DNA from: Hydrogenophaga crocea
Lineage (GTDB): Bacteria; Pseudomonadota; Gammaproteobacteria; Burkholderiales; Burkholderiaceae_C
Direction of reading: 5' to 3'
DNA length: 64,000 bases
NCBI RefSeq assembly: GCF_011388215.1
Contig: NZ_CP049989.1
Location: 1,054,001 to 1,118,000, forward strand
In this document: positions 51,688 through 60,480 of the stretch, piece by piece
How positions within the stretch are numbered: position 1 is the first letter of the stretch
Layout of the letters: every line of letters begins with the position of its first letter
Notes under the pieces: generated by a model
The model's input: the letters and a program-made list of their open reading frames with translations, nothing else
Databases searched by the model: none
Told to the model about the DNA's origin: nothing
Position numbers and translations under genes: made by a program

Positions 51688-52157
51688 CCGACCACCCATC
51701 AATCACCGAGCGGTACATCACTGCAAATGGGGCGACAGACGTCATCACCGCTGCTGGGTGGGTGGCTCAACGTCACGAGATGGCGCTGATGCTTTGGGCG
51801 GTCATGTACCAAGGCAAGACCAGCCAAAAGCACCGATTGGCCGAAATGCTGGGCGACCACCTGAATCGGGCAAAGGAAAAGCGCAAGACCTTGAAGGGTG
51901 ATGCATGGAAGATCGCCCGAGAAATGCTCGCCTGGCATTGCGAGGGGGTGTGCACGGCTTGCGACGGCCGGGGCTATGAGGCCATCCAAGGAACGCCATC
52001 CCTGTCGGACAACCTGTGCAGCCATTGCCACGGCTCAGGAAAGCGCCCTTACCCCCGTGACGCCGCCCATGTTTGGATGGAGCAGGAGCTAAACCAGCTT
52101 TCCGCAATTGCCGCAAACGAGATGATGAAAAGACTTGCACGTGCGCTTGACTTCTGA
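51684..52157 (+). CDS. proposed Q-type late antiterminator
   Basis: 157 residues with AAAGGAGCG upstream. An N-terminal helical part (AEMLGDHLNRAKEKRKTLKGDAWKIAREMLAWHCEG) is followed by a zinc module CTACDGRGYEAI...CSHCHGSGKR of the DnaJ-like kind and a C-terminal helix. Q proteins of the phage 82/21 type share CxxCxGxG pairs and sit last before the late genes. Directly after this gene is a promoter whose -35 overlaps its last codons and a terminator ~80 bases on, as at lambda pR'. The call is inference from motif and context. Confidence 0.6.
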   Translation: MTDHPSITERYITANGATDVITAAGWVAQRHEMALMLWAVMYQGKTSQKHRLAEMLGDHLNRAKEKRKTLKGDAWKIAREMLAWHCEGVCTACDGRGYEAIQGTPSLSDNLCSHCHGSGKRPYPRDAAHVWMEQELNQLSAIAANEMMKRLARALDF

Positions 52158-52178
52158 TATCGTGGGCCGGTCGATAAA
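52147..52178 (+). promoter_or_regulatory. candidate late promoter (pR'-like)
   Basis: -35 TTGACT (52147-52152) overlaps the last codons and stop of the Q-like gene; -10 region TCGATAAA (52171-52178), spacer 18 to 20. Directly behind is the inverted repeat TTCCCGG-GA-CCGGGAA (52179-52194), in the early transcribed region where a Q-loading pause would occur. A stem AGTGAC (52205-52210)/GTCACT (52234-52239) follows. Confidence 0.55.
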
Positions 52179-52251
52179 TTCCCGGGACCGGGAAAAGAGC
52201 AAAAAGTGACGCCCCCTTTGTGTGGGCAGAACTGTCACTATCGAATTCAGA

Positions 52252-52274
52252 GCCTCCCACAGCGGAGGCTTTTT
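52252..52274 (+). terminator. early late-operon terminator (tR'-like)
   Basis: GCCTCC (52252-52257), loop CACAGC, GGAGGC (52264-52269), five T. It lies about 75-80 bases beyond the proposed late promoter and nearly 400 bases before the terminase gene, so the late genes need readthrough. Confidence 0.8.
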
Positions 52275-52279
52275 CGTTT

Positions 52280-52653
52280 CTGAGCGTCACACAGTAGGGC
52301 GCTTGGCCGGCCCAAATAGTGGGGTCGAGGTCCGAAGGCTGGCGGAACAAACCTCGCCCACGAACTAACCCAGCACGCTGCCTCAGATCGGAGCCAACAA
52401 GCAGGGGTAAGCGACCCAGGGGCATTGCCGTTACCTGGATGGCGCCTGCGGCATACATCGGGCTTAACTCGGGCCGGAAGGGCCGCCGGATGCGTAACCG
52501 GCTTCGTTTCCGCAGGGCCGCATCCACCGCCCAAGCCACGTAGTTGACCGCAAGGGATACGTGCCCTGCTCCTACAAAGTCAGTGAACACTGACAACCTG
52601 ACCTGACAGGCTTTCAGGGTCCGCCCAGCAGGGCGAGTGACAAGGGGCTCAAC
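52280..52653 (+). other. non-coding structured leader before terS
   Basis: About 370 bases without a convincing gene (one 74-codon frame is arginine-rich and has no ribosome site). Several strong stems are visible: GGATGCG (52488-52494) with CGCATCC (52519-52525), GTCAGTG-AA-CACTGAC (52579-52594), CCTGA (52602-52606) with TCAGG (52614-52618). It may be a structured untranslated leader or a separate small RNA; I do not recognise a known RNA family. AAGGGGCT before 52654 is the terS ribosome site. Confidence 0.5.
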
Positions 52654-53088
52654 ATGGGCCGACCATCCAAATTTGAAGAGGCCTTCATCGCGCAGGCGGA
52701 GAAGCTGTGCAAGCTTGGTGCGACCGACATGGAAATCGCCGATTTCTTTGAAGTTGAAGTCCGCACCTTGTACCGCTGGAAAGCAGAGCATCCTGAGTTT
52801 TGTCAGGCCTTAAAAGCCGGGAAGGATGTGGCTGACGAAAGAGTCGAGCGCAGCCTATACGCAAGGGCCAACGGCTACGAGCACGACGAGGTCGACATCC
52901 GCGTGGTGGACAAAGAGATTGTCCAGACGCCGATTCGCAAGTACTACCCACCCGACACGACCGCTGCAATCTTCTGGTTGAAGAACCGCCGCCCTGAGCA
53001 ATGGCGTGAAACGAAAGCCGTCGAGTTGACCGGCTCTAATGGTGGACCGGTTGTGATCCAAGCCACTGCGGCGGATGAGCGGATTTAA
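52654..53088 (+). CDS. terminase small subunit
   Basis: 144 residues. Starts GRPSKFEEAFIAQAEKLCKLGATDMEIADFFEVEVRTLYRWKAEHPEF, a helix-turn-helix typical of small terminases, and continues FCQALKAGKDVADERVERSLYARANGY. It recognises the packaging site on phage DNA. Overlaps terL by 14 bases. The upstream leader is non-coding. Confidence 0.88.
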   Translation: MGRPSKFEEAFIAQAEKLCKLGATDMEIADFFEVEVRTLYRWKAEHPEFCQALKAGKDVADERVERSLYARANGYEHDEVDIRVVDKEIVQTPIRKYYPPDTTAAIFWLKNRRPEQWRETKAVELTGSNGGPVVIQATAADERI

Positions 53089-54430
53089 GCTCACAGCCAA
53101 GCAGGAAGAAGCCCAAGACGCCTGCGCATCGGACAGCACGCATGTGATGCTGTTTGGTGGCTCCAGGAGTGGCAAGACGTTTCTTCTGGTGCGCAATCTG
53201 GTGATGCGTGCGCTGAAGGCTCCGGGAAGCCGCCACGCGATCTTCCGCTTTCGCTACAACCACCTAAAAGCGTCGGTGGTGCTGGACACCTTCCCGAAGG
53301 TGATGCGTGTGGCTTTCCCTGGTGTGCAGTACACGATGCACAGTCAGGACGGTTACGCAGAACTGGCGGGTGGTTCTCAAGTCTGGTTTGCTGGTCTTGA
53401 TGACAAGGACCGCACCGAGAAGATTCTCGGGATGGAGTTCGCAACGCTGTACTTCAACGAGTGCAGCCAGATTCCGTATGGGTCGGTGACAACTGCGCTC
53501 ACCCGGCTTGCTCAACTTGCCGAGCAGCAGGTGCAGGGCAAGCAGTCAAGACCGCTGAAACTGCGGGCGTTCTACGACTGCAACCCGCCGAACAAGTCGC
53601 ACTGGACTTATCGGTTGTTCGTGGAAAAGGTCGATCCAGAGACGCGCGAGAGCGTGCGAAAGCCGCTTGATTACGCCTCGTTCCAGATCAACCCAAAGGA
53701 CAACGTAGCCAACCTATCGCCCGAGTATCTGGCGACGCTTGAGGGCCTTCCAGCTCGGATGCGGGCTCGCTTCCTCGAAGGTCGATTCGCTGACGCAAAC
53801 CCGAATGCGCTGTTTCCTGAGGAATTCACGGATAAGTGGCGCGTCGAGGATGGTGTGGTACCTGACTTCGTTCGCGTCGTCGTTGGTGTTGACCCTTCAG
53901 GTTCTGATGATGTGGACAACGCAGACAACGACGAGATTGGCATTGTCGTTGGGGCGCTAGGCACGGATGGAAACGCCTACCTGCTTGAAGACTGCACGAT
54001 CAAGGCGGGTCCGGGAACGTGGGGCAAGGTCGCCACAAACGCTTATGAGCGCCATGAGGCCGATTGCGTGGTCGGTGAAACGAACTTCGGCGGCGCGATG
54101 GTTGAGCAAACGATCAAAGTCGCTCGGCCAGGCACAAACTTCAAGAAGGTGACGGCCTCTCGCGGCAAGGTGCAGCGAGCGGAGCCGTTCTCAGCCCTCT
54201 ACGAGCAGGGCAAGGTGCGACATGTAGGCCGGTTCGTGAAGTTGGAAGACGAACTCGCTGGGTTCTCAACGCATGGCTTTACCGGCTCGCACAGCCCTAA
54301 CCGTGCTGACGCTTGGATTTGGGTGTTGGCTGAGCTTTTCCCAAGGCTCACCAAGACAGACAAGCGCGAGAAGAAAGACCCGAACGTACATCGGCACTAC
54401 AGCGACACCAATTCATGGATGGGCGCATGA
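53075..54430 (+). CDS. terminase large subunit
   Basis: 451 residues. ATPase with Walker A GGSRSGKT (28-35) and Walker B LYFNE; C-terminal RNase-H-like nuclease with VVVGVDPSGSDD, GETNFGG and NRADAWIWVLAEL. It powers DNA translocation into the head and cuts the concatemer. The P22-like neighbours suggest headful packaging. Stop overlaps the GNAT gene start (ATGA). Confidence 0.95.
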   Translation: MSGFKLTAKQEEAQDACASDSTHVMLFGGSRSGKTFLLVRNLVMRALKAPGSRHAIFRFRYNHLKASVVLDTFPKVMRVAFPGVQYTMHSQDGYAELAGGSQVWFAGLDDKDRTEKILGMEFATLYFNECSQIPYGSVTTALTRLAQLAEQQVQGKQSRPLKLRAFYDCNPPNKSHWTYRLFVEKVDPETRESVRKPLDYASFQINPKDNVANLSPEYLATLEGLPARMRARFLEGRFADANPNALFPEEFTDKWRVEDGVVPDFVRVVVGVDPSGSDDVDNADNDEIGIVVGALGTDGNAYLLEDCTIKAGPGTWGKVATNAYERHEADCVVGETNFGGAMVEQTIKVARPGTNFKKVTASRGKVQRAEPFSALYEQGKVRHVGRFVKLEDELAGFSTHGFTGSHSPNRADAWIWVLAELFPRLTKTDKREKKDPNVHRHYSDTNSWMGA

Positions 54431-54792
54431 AACAACACTTTGAGAACGAACACGCAAGCTGTGAGGTGGTGAAGAACCCCGAACTGCCGCCAGAGATGGA
54501 TCGCGTGCGCGAGCTGGTGAAGGTCTGGACCGATCCGGAACATCGCAAACAAGGCCACGCAACCGAGCTTGTGAAGTCTGTGTGCGAGGAAGCCGATGCC
54601 CATGGTGTGGTGCTGATCCTTCAACCGCGCCCGTTTGGGCATGTTCAAGGTCTCAAGGCTCTTGAAGGTTGGTATCGGCGCTTCGGGTTTGCCCGGACGC
54701 AGGACAACCCGGTTCTGATGGCTCGGGCTCCCAGTTTCCGCCCTCGCTTGAGTGGTGTTGCGCAAGCAATCGACGGGGTGGTGCGTGGCTAA
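54427..54792 (+). CDS. GNAT-family acetyltransferase-like phage protein
   Basis: 121 residues, the short form of GNAT common in phage head operons. The acetyl-CoA-binding motif A is present (VWTDPEHRKQGHATELVKSVCEEADAHGVVLIL, with the Q-x-x-G/A turn as KQGHATEL), then GLKALEGWYRRFGFART. The substrate is unknown. It lies between terL and portal and overlaps both, so its level is tied to the head proteins. Confidence 0.8.
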   Translation: MKQHFENEHASCEVVKNPELPPEMDRVRELVKVWTDPEHRKQGHATELVKSVCEEADAHGVVLILQPRPFGHVQGLKALEGWYRRFGFARTQDNPVLMARAPSFRPRLSGVAQAIDGVVRG

Positions 54793-57136
54793 GCGCGGCT
54801 CTAAGGAACTCGTCAAGGACGACGGCAAAGAGCCCAAGACCATTGTCGAGACGGCAAAAGCTCGGTATGAGCGCGCCAAAGAGGCTTATGAAGCCCCTCG
54901 CATGCTGTCGATTGAGGACACCCGTTTTGTTATGGGTGACTCTGACAACGGTTGGCAGTGGCCGCAAGCGATCTACCGTGACCGGGCGAACATCAACAAG
55001 AAGCCGTGCCTGACGGTAAACGTTACGGCGCAGCACTGCAACCAGATCATCAACCAAATTCGCCAGAACCGCCCCAGCGCGAAGATTCTGCCGGTTGACG
55101 ACCATGCAGATGTGGAGACCGCAAAGATTCTCGGCGGCATGCTGCGTGCGATTCAGGCGGAGAGTTCGGCGGACACGGCCCACGACACGGCAGCAGAACA
55201 CGCGATCTACGGCGGGGAAGGGTACTGGCGCATCGTCACCGAGTACGAGGACTACAACTCCTTCAACCAAGTGATCCGCGTCAAGCCGATCATGAATCCG
55301 CTCTTGGTCTACGTGGACCCGGACGCGAAAGAGCCGGATCGTTCTGACGCTCGGTGGGGGTTCATCTTTGAGGACATCTCAAAGGAACTCGCAAGGGAAG
55401 AACACCCGGACATTGACCCGTCGAGCTGGGTTGAAGACCCGAAAGGCTGGGTCAAAGGCGACAAGGTGCGCCGCGCTGAGTATTTCTGGTGCGAGTACGC
55501 CGACGACACGCTCTATCTCTTGGAAGACGGCACGACCGTTCTCAAGAGCGAGTTTCCGGAAGACTTCGCGGTCAAGGATGGCTTCGTTCAGAACGACGGC
55601 GTTCCGGTGATTGGCGTGGTGTTTGAGCGCCCGACCAAGCGCAAGCTGTGGAAGTGGTGCAAGTTGCTGGGCGGCGAGACTGAGCCCGTCGATAAGCGCG
55701 ATTGGCCCGGTCAGTACTTCCCCATCATCACGGTGCTTGGGAAAGAGGTGAACGTCAACGGCGACATCATCCGCAAGGGGATTGTGCGCGACCTCAAAGA
55801 CCCGGCGCGGATGCTGAATTACAGCTTTTCCGCTGCTGTAGAAACCCTCGCTTTGCAGAACAAGGTGCCTTATCTGGCCCCGACTGAGGCGATTGAAGGG
55901 TTTGAAGACATCTGGGGGATGGCGAACCTCGAAAACCGTTCGTATCTTCCCTACAACGCTTTCGACGACGAAGGCAAGCCGCTCCCGCAGCCGCAGCGCC
56001 AGCCCTCGGCAACGATGCCCACGGCTCAGGTGCAGATGCTCCAGTTGGCAACCGAGCAAATGCGCGCCGCTTCTGGTCAGCAATCGGCCAACTTCGGCAT
56101 TCGTTCCGAAGCGCAGTCGGGTGTGGGTATTCAGCGCCTGAAACAGCAAGGCGAGATTGCTACCTTCCACTTTCCGGACAACCTGGCCCGTGCGCTGAAG
56201 TACGAGGCCAAGGTGATTCTTGACCTGATCCCGAAGGTGTACGAGCAGCAGAGGGTTGTTCGCATTCTTGGGCTTGATGGCAAGCAGGATTCCGCGTTGC
56301 TCAACCCGGACATGCCTGAGGCTTATGCGGAAAGCAACTCGGCGGTTGACAAGATTTTCAACCCGGGTGTGGGTCGGTATGACGTCGTTATTGACACCGG
56401 CCCGAGCTATGCGACCCAGCGTCAGGAAGCCTCTGCGGCGATGACTGAGTTGGCGTCGAAGTACCCGCCGCTGATGGATGTGGCGGGCGACATCGTGATG
56501 AAGACTTACGACTTCCCGATGGCCGATGAGCTGGCCGAGCGGATGAAGAAGCTTCCCACGATTGCGCAGTTGGTCGATGACGACAAGGGCAAGGAAGGGA
56601 TTCCTCCCCAAGCGCAGGCGGCCATGCAGCAGATGCAGCAGCAGATGCAGCAGCTTGACCAAGCTATTCAAGGCATGGAACAGGAGTTGTCGCAGACGCA
56701 GGACAAGCAGCGACAGGCCGAGTTGAAAGCGCAGATGGAGGAATCCAAGCGCATCAAGGCGGAAACGGAGAACTACGTTCTCAAGGCGCAGCAGCAACTG
56801 CAATCGGCAGAGCAAGAGGCGATGAGCCGCGTTCAGCAGGCCATGACGCCGCCCGAACCTGTTGCGCCGATGGAGCCCGAGAACGAGGCCGAGGAAGCGG
56901 CAGAAGCCGAGGCGGAGGCGCAAGAGATGGCAGCACTTCAAGAGCTTGCCGGGATGGTTCAGCAGCTTGCGGGCCAGAACGAGCAGGTGATGCAGGCCGT
57001 GCAAGACAGCGCACAAATGACCGTGCAGGCCATTGCGCAGATGCAAGAGGCGCTTGTGAAAGCTCAGACCGCACCGAAGCGTGCGACCTTGAGCAACGGG
57101 CGAACGATCGTTATTGAAAGCGGCCAAGTGGCCTGA
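54785..57136 (+). CDS. P22-like portal protein
   Basis: 783 residues from GTG 54785, overlapping the GNAT stop by eight bases; GGGGTGG precedes it. The N-terminal region (ARYERAKEAYEAPRMLSIEDTRFVMGDSDNGWQWPQAIYRDR) and INQIRQNRPSAKILPVDDHAD match P22 gp1-type portals. The C-terminal quarter is a long Gln/Glu-rich coiled coil (MQQMQQQMQQLDQAIQGMEQELSQTQ), comparable to the P22 barrel. Twelve copies form the channel at the packaging vertex. Confidence 0.93.
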   Translation: MAKRGSKELVKDDGKEPKTIVETAKARYERAKEAYEAPRMLSIEDTRFVMGDSDNGWQWPQAIYRDRANINKKPCLTVNVTAQHCNQIINQIRQNRPSAKILPVDDHADVETAKILGGMLRAIQAESSADTAHDTAAEHAIYGGEGYWRIVTEYEDYNSFNQVIRVKPIMNPLLVYVDPDAKEPDRSDARWGFIFEDISKELAREEHPDIDPSSWVEDPKGWVKGDKVRRAEYFWCEYADDTLYLLEDGTTVLKSEFPEDFAVKDGFVQNDGVPVIGVVFERPTKRKLWKWCKLLGGETEPVDKRDWPGQYFPIITVLGKEVNVNGDIIRKGIVRDLKDPARMLNYSFSAAVETLALQNKVPYLAPTEAIEGFEDIWGMANLENRSYLPYNAFDDEGKPLPQPQRQPSATMPTAQVQMLQLATEQMRAASGQQSANFGIRSEAQSGVGIQRLKQQGEIATFHFPDNLARALKYEAKVILDLIPKVYEQQRVVRILGLDGKQDSALLNPDMPEAYAESNSAVDKIFNPGVGRYDVVIDTGPSYATQRQEASAAMTELASKYPPLMDVAGDIVMKTYDFPMADELAERMKKLPTIAQLVDDDKGKEGIPPQAQAAMQQMQQQMQQLDQAIQGMEQELSQTQDKQRQAELKAQMEESKRIKAETENYVLKAQQQLQSAEQEAMSRVQQAMTPPEPVAPMEPENEAEEAAEAEAEAQEMAALQELAGMVQQLAGQNEQVMQAVQDSAQMTVQAIAQMQEALVKAQTAPKRATLSNGRTIVIESGQVA

Positions 57137-57146
57137 AAGGTACTGA

Positions 57147-57563
57147 ATGGCAACGTTCAACAAAATCCCCGGCAGCCGAGAGGCGCTTGTTGAGTCGATC
57201 AACTGCGGCTCGGATCAGTGGGCAATCGCCCTGACGAACACGGCTCCGACTGGCACGGCGTTCACGGCTGGTACGTCTGACCTCGCAACGGGCGGCGGCT
57301 ACACCCAAGGCGGGGCCAACGTCACGACGACCAGCTCGACGGAATCGGCTGGCACGTATCGCCTGATTCTTTCCGATCCGCCGACTTGGACTGCATCGGG
57401 TGCGAACATCGGTCCTTTCCGATATGCAACGCTTGTTGACAAGACCGTCAACCTGCAAGTTGGCTATTGGGACTACGGTTCAAGCATCACGCTTCTGTCG
57501 GCCAACAGTGACACGTTCACGGTTGACCTTGACAACACCAACGGTGTGATTTCGCTCGGCTGA
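57147..57563 (+). CDS. phage structural-type protein of unknown function
   Basis: 138 residues, beta-rich, with few charges (NTAPTGTAFTAGTSDLATGGGYTQGGANVTTTSSTESAGTYRL). This pattern is frequent in virion proteins (decoration or tail-like). It lies between portal and scaffold, where P22 has no such gene. Start ATG 57147 lies 10 bases after the portal stop, with GAAAGGTA upstream. Confidence 0.6.
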   Translation: MATFNKIPGSREALVESINCGSDQWAIALTNTAPTGTAFTAGTSDLATGGGYTQGGANVTTTSSTESAGTYRLILSDPPTWTASGANIGPFRYATLVDKTVNLQVGYWDYGSSITLLSANSDTFTVDLDNTNGVISLG

Positions 57564-57574
57564 TAGGGGTTTGA

Positions 57575-59329
57575 ATGCCTGCAATCACGCAGCGTCGGAC
57601 CAAGGGTAGCGAGCTAACCTACAACGAGGTCGACGACAACTTCCAGAAGGTTCACCCGGTTCTGCGGTCGATCCTCGACAGCGCCGCGACTTCGTTCTGG
57701 AACAACACGCGCACGCGCGGCGGGATGGCTTCGCCGCCGACGATCACTGTGGGCACATCGACGGCACCCGCAGGGTTCACGCGGTCGTTCGTGTTCGGCG
57801 CTGCGGGTGCGCCGTTTATCAGCGGCGGCGGCGTGCCGTCAACCACCTCGGGCATCACCACGTTCCCGGTGTGCACGGTATCCGGCAGCACGAAGGAGCA
57901 GGTGTACTGGCGCGTCGAGACGATCCTCGACGGCGACGAGATTGCGTTCCTGTTGAGTTCGGTGACGTCCAACGGCTACCGCTTTCTGGTGGACGGCCAG
58001 TACGTCAGCCTCACCGGAACGACCTCGGCGGCTGGCTCGGAACGCTACTACACGCTGACCTTCCCGACCCGCGCGCGCCGTCGCATCGCGGTCGAGGGTC
58101 AGGGGGCCATGGTGTTCGGCCAGGCCCGGGTGAAGTTCACCGACACGCTCACGAAGCCAGCCGAAGGTCCGACCATCTACGTGGTTGGCGACAGCAACTG
58201 GACAGCCAGCGGTGAGGCTTACGAGGGTGACGGCGCAGGCGCTGTGATCTGGGACCACCTCGGTGTCCGCGTGGACTCTGGCGGCGCGTTTGGCACGGGC
58301 TTCATTGCCAACGACAGCGGCACGAAGAACAACTACGCAGCTCGGCGCACGGATTGGACGACCACCAGCCCTGACGTGGTGGTTTTCAATATGTCGATCA
58401 ACGACTTTCAGTCGCTCCCTTCTAATGCGACGATCAAATCGGCCGTCGCTACAGAGTTGATCGCGGCACGAAGTGCGCTGGGCCCGCAGGTGCCGATCAT
58501 CGTGTTCGCCGAGTCGATCCAGAGCCGCGAGAGCTGGGTGGGCGCAGGCCTACTTACGAATGTCCAAGGATGGGAAACGGCCGCAGCCGAGGCCGTGAGC
58601 GAGCGCAACGACGCGCTGATGGCGTTCATCCCGGTGATAAATTCCAGCGAGCAGCCGCCGTTCCATGGCGTGGATGGAACCGACAGCAACTTCGCGGCCA
58701 TCTACAACAACGGAACGAACCACCTGAACGCCGCTGGCTATCGCTGGTGGGGCCAGTGGTACGCGCTGCAGCTCATCCGCAAGATCGCCGAAATGGCGGG
58801 CGTCGAGCCGCCGACGTTTGAGGTTCCGCAGGCCCCGATCAGCGACTGGTCCGAGCGCCGACTGACGGCGGACGAAGCGCGCACGAACGACACCAGCACT
58901 CAGAACTGGTTCTCGTCGGCCGGCAGCCTGCCGCTTCTGGCGAACTCGACCTACGAGTTCGAGGGCGAGCTGTACATGACCCAGGGCTCGACGAGCGCGG
59001 GCATCAACCACCTGTTCGCTGCGCTGTCAGGTGCTTCGACCCGCTGGTCTTTCGTGGGCGCAAAGGCAAACGACACCACGCAGGCCACGGCTGTTCGTTC
59101 GGGCTTTTCCAACACATTCAACACGGCCCGCAACGTCACGACGGCAAGCACTGTTACCGGCAGCTTTGTCCGCGTGCGCGGCGTGGTGCGCACGACGACG
59201 GCTGGCAACCTGACCCCGCAGTTTTCGCAAACGGCGGCGTCCGGCGCGTGCACGGTCCTCGCTGGCACGTTCTTCAAGGTGCGCCGCGTTGGGTCCAGTT
59301 CCTTCGTGAACAGCGGCGACTGGGTGTAA
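57575..59329 (+). CDS. virion-associated protein with SGNH-hydrolase domain
   Basis: 584 residues. An N-terminal ~50-residue part, a beta-rich domain, then an SGNH/GDSL-type hydrolase domain: block I YVVGDSNW (G205-D206-S207), block III NMSINDF (N276-D277) and block V NGTNHLNAAGY (H383). Ser, Asn and His of the catalytic set are present; the residue three before the His is Gly rather than Asp. The C-terminal ~180 residues are a separate beta domain resembling a carbohydrate-binding or jelly-roll module. Likely an esterase or deacetylase acting on surface glycans; the position in the head operon is unusual. Confidence 0.8.
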   Translation: MPAITQRRTKGSELTYNEVDDNFQKVHPVLRSILDSAATSFWNNTRTRGGMASPPTITVGTSTAPAGFTRSFVFGAAGAPFISGGGVPSTTSGITTFPVCTVSGSTKEQVYWRVETILDGDEIAFLLSSVTSNGYRFLVDGQYVSLTGTTSAAGSERYYTLTFPTRARRRIAVEGQGAMVFGQARVKFTDTLTKPAEGPTIYVVGDSNWTASGEAYEGDGAGAVIWDHLGVRVDSGGAFGTGFIANDSGTKNNYAARRTDWTTTSPDVVVFNMSINDFQSLPSNATIKSAVATELIAARSALGPQVPIIVFAESIQSRESWVGAGLLTNVQGWETAAAEAVSERNDALMAFIPVINSSEQPPFHGVDGTDSNFAAIYNNGTNHLNAAGYRWWGQWYALQLIRKIAEMAGVEPPTFEVPQAPISDWSERRLTADEARTNDTSTQNWFSSAGSLPLLANSTYEFEGELYMTQGSTSAGINHLFAALSGASTRWSFVGAKANDTTQATAVRSGFSNTFNTARNVTTASTVTGSFVRVRGVVRTTTAGNLTPQFSQTAASGACTVLAGTFFKVRRVGSSSFVNSGDWV

Positions 59330-59332
59330 GCC

Positions 59333-60409
59333 ATGGCATACGTCGCCAGCGGCTACTGGGCCACCGGTTATGCCGAGGGCGAAAGCGGCGGGACCAACTA
59401 CACGCTCACCTGTGATACGGGGAGCTATTCACTCACTGGAATTGATGCCCAGCTAAGGAGGGGGTATCAGCTAACGGCAGACGTCGGGGCTTACACCCTG
59501 ACGGGTCAGGCAGCAACGACCAAGCGGGGGTATTCGCTCACCGCTGATGTGGGTTCGTACAGCCTGACGGGCCAAGATGCACTTCTGCGGCGTGGATACA
59601 GCCTGACGGCGGATGTCGGGGCCTATTCGCTCACCGGACAGGATGCACAGCTTCGTCGGGGCTATTCGCTGGTTGCCGATGCGGGGGCCTACACCCTCAC
59701 CGGGCAAGACGCGACCCTGACGTATTCGGCGGGTGGGACGGCGTACACGCTGACCTGTGACACGGGCTCGTACTCGCTCACGGGGTACGACGCAACGCTG
59801 ACATACACGCCGGGTGCTGCGAACTACACGCTTGTTTGCGATACCGGGGCCTACACGCTGACGGGCGTCAGTGCTGGAACCACCGCAGCGCGCAGGCTGA
59901 TCGCGGATACCGGCTCGTACAGCCTCACGGGTCAGGCGGCGGGAACAAGCCTTGACCGCCGGCTGGTTGCTGACGTTGGCGCATACACGCTGACTGGCAA
60001 CGATGCCACGCTGACCGCTACTGCGACGGTCAATTACACGCTTTCTTGCGAAGCCGGGGCGTACGTCTTGAGTGGTCAAGACGCTCAGTTTGTTGATGGA
60101 ACTCGGTCGGCTCAACTGTCCCCGGGTTTCCTGTGGATGCTTCGGCGTCGCAAAGAGCTAGAAGACGCTTTGCGCAGCGTGCCGGAGCCCGTTGCAGAGG
60201 TCATCAAGGCAGAGGCTCCGAGGGCGCTGGAAAAGCCCAAGGCGCAGGCAAGAAACGAACTAAGGAAGGCTCTTGAACTAGAGAACCTTCCGTATCGAGC
60301 GGCTTACACGCAAGCCCTTGAAAGGCTGGTGCAGCAAATGCGCCAGCAGCAAGAAGAAGACGACGAGGAAGAAGAGGCGGTCGCCGAGGCCCTTCTTTAC
60401 ATCCTGTGA
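59333..60409 (+). CDS. ten-repeat virion-type protein
   Basis: 358 residues. After a start frequent in virion proteins (AYVASGYWATGYAEG) come ten copies of a 22-25 residue unit with the consensus Y-x-L-x-A/C-D-x-G-x-Y-x-L-T-G-x-D-A-x-L. Repeats 2-5 are nearly identical in spacing (22 residues, ending RRG). From about residue 265 the protein changes to a charged helical tail (RRRKELEDALRSVPEPVAEVIKAEAPRALEKPKAQARN) ending in an acidic run. Function unknown; it suggests a fibrous or decoration protein. Confidence 0.8.
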   Translation: MAYVASGYWATGYAEGESGGTNYTLTCDTGSYSLTGIDAQLRRGYQLTADVGAYTLTGQAATTKRGYSLTADVGSYSLTGQDALLRRGYSLTADVGAYSLTGQDAQLRRGYSLVADAGAYTLTGQDATLTYSAGGTAYTLTCDTGSYSLTGYDATLTYTPGAANYTLVCDTGAYTLTGVSAGTTAARRLIADTGSYSLTGQAAGTSLDRRLVADVGAYTLTGNDATLTATATVNYTLSCEAGAYVLSGQDAQFVDGTRSAQLSPGFLWMLRRRKELEDALRSVPEPVAEVIKAEAPRALEKPKAQARNELRKALELENLPYRAAYTQALERLVQQMRQQQEEDDEEEEAVAEALLYIL

Positions 60410-60480
60410 TCACGCCGTAAGGCCGCACGCCGAAGCGTATTCGGTACGGGTCCAAGACCCTCCTTTAACGAAGGTAAACC

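Noticed and set aside
52319..52543. A 74-codon plus-strand frame in the leader before terS
   Set aside because: GTG start without ribosome site, arginine-rich composition, and overlap with strong RNA stems; treated as non-coding.
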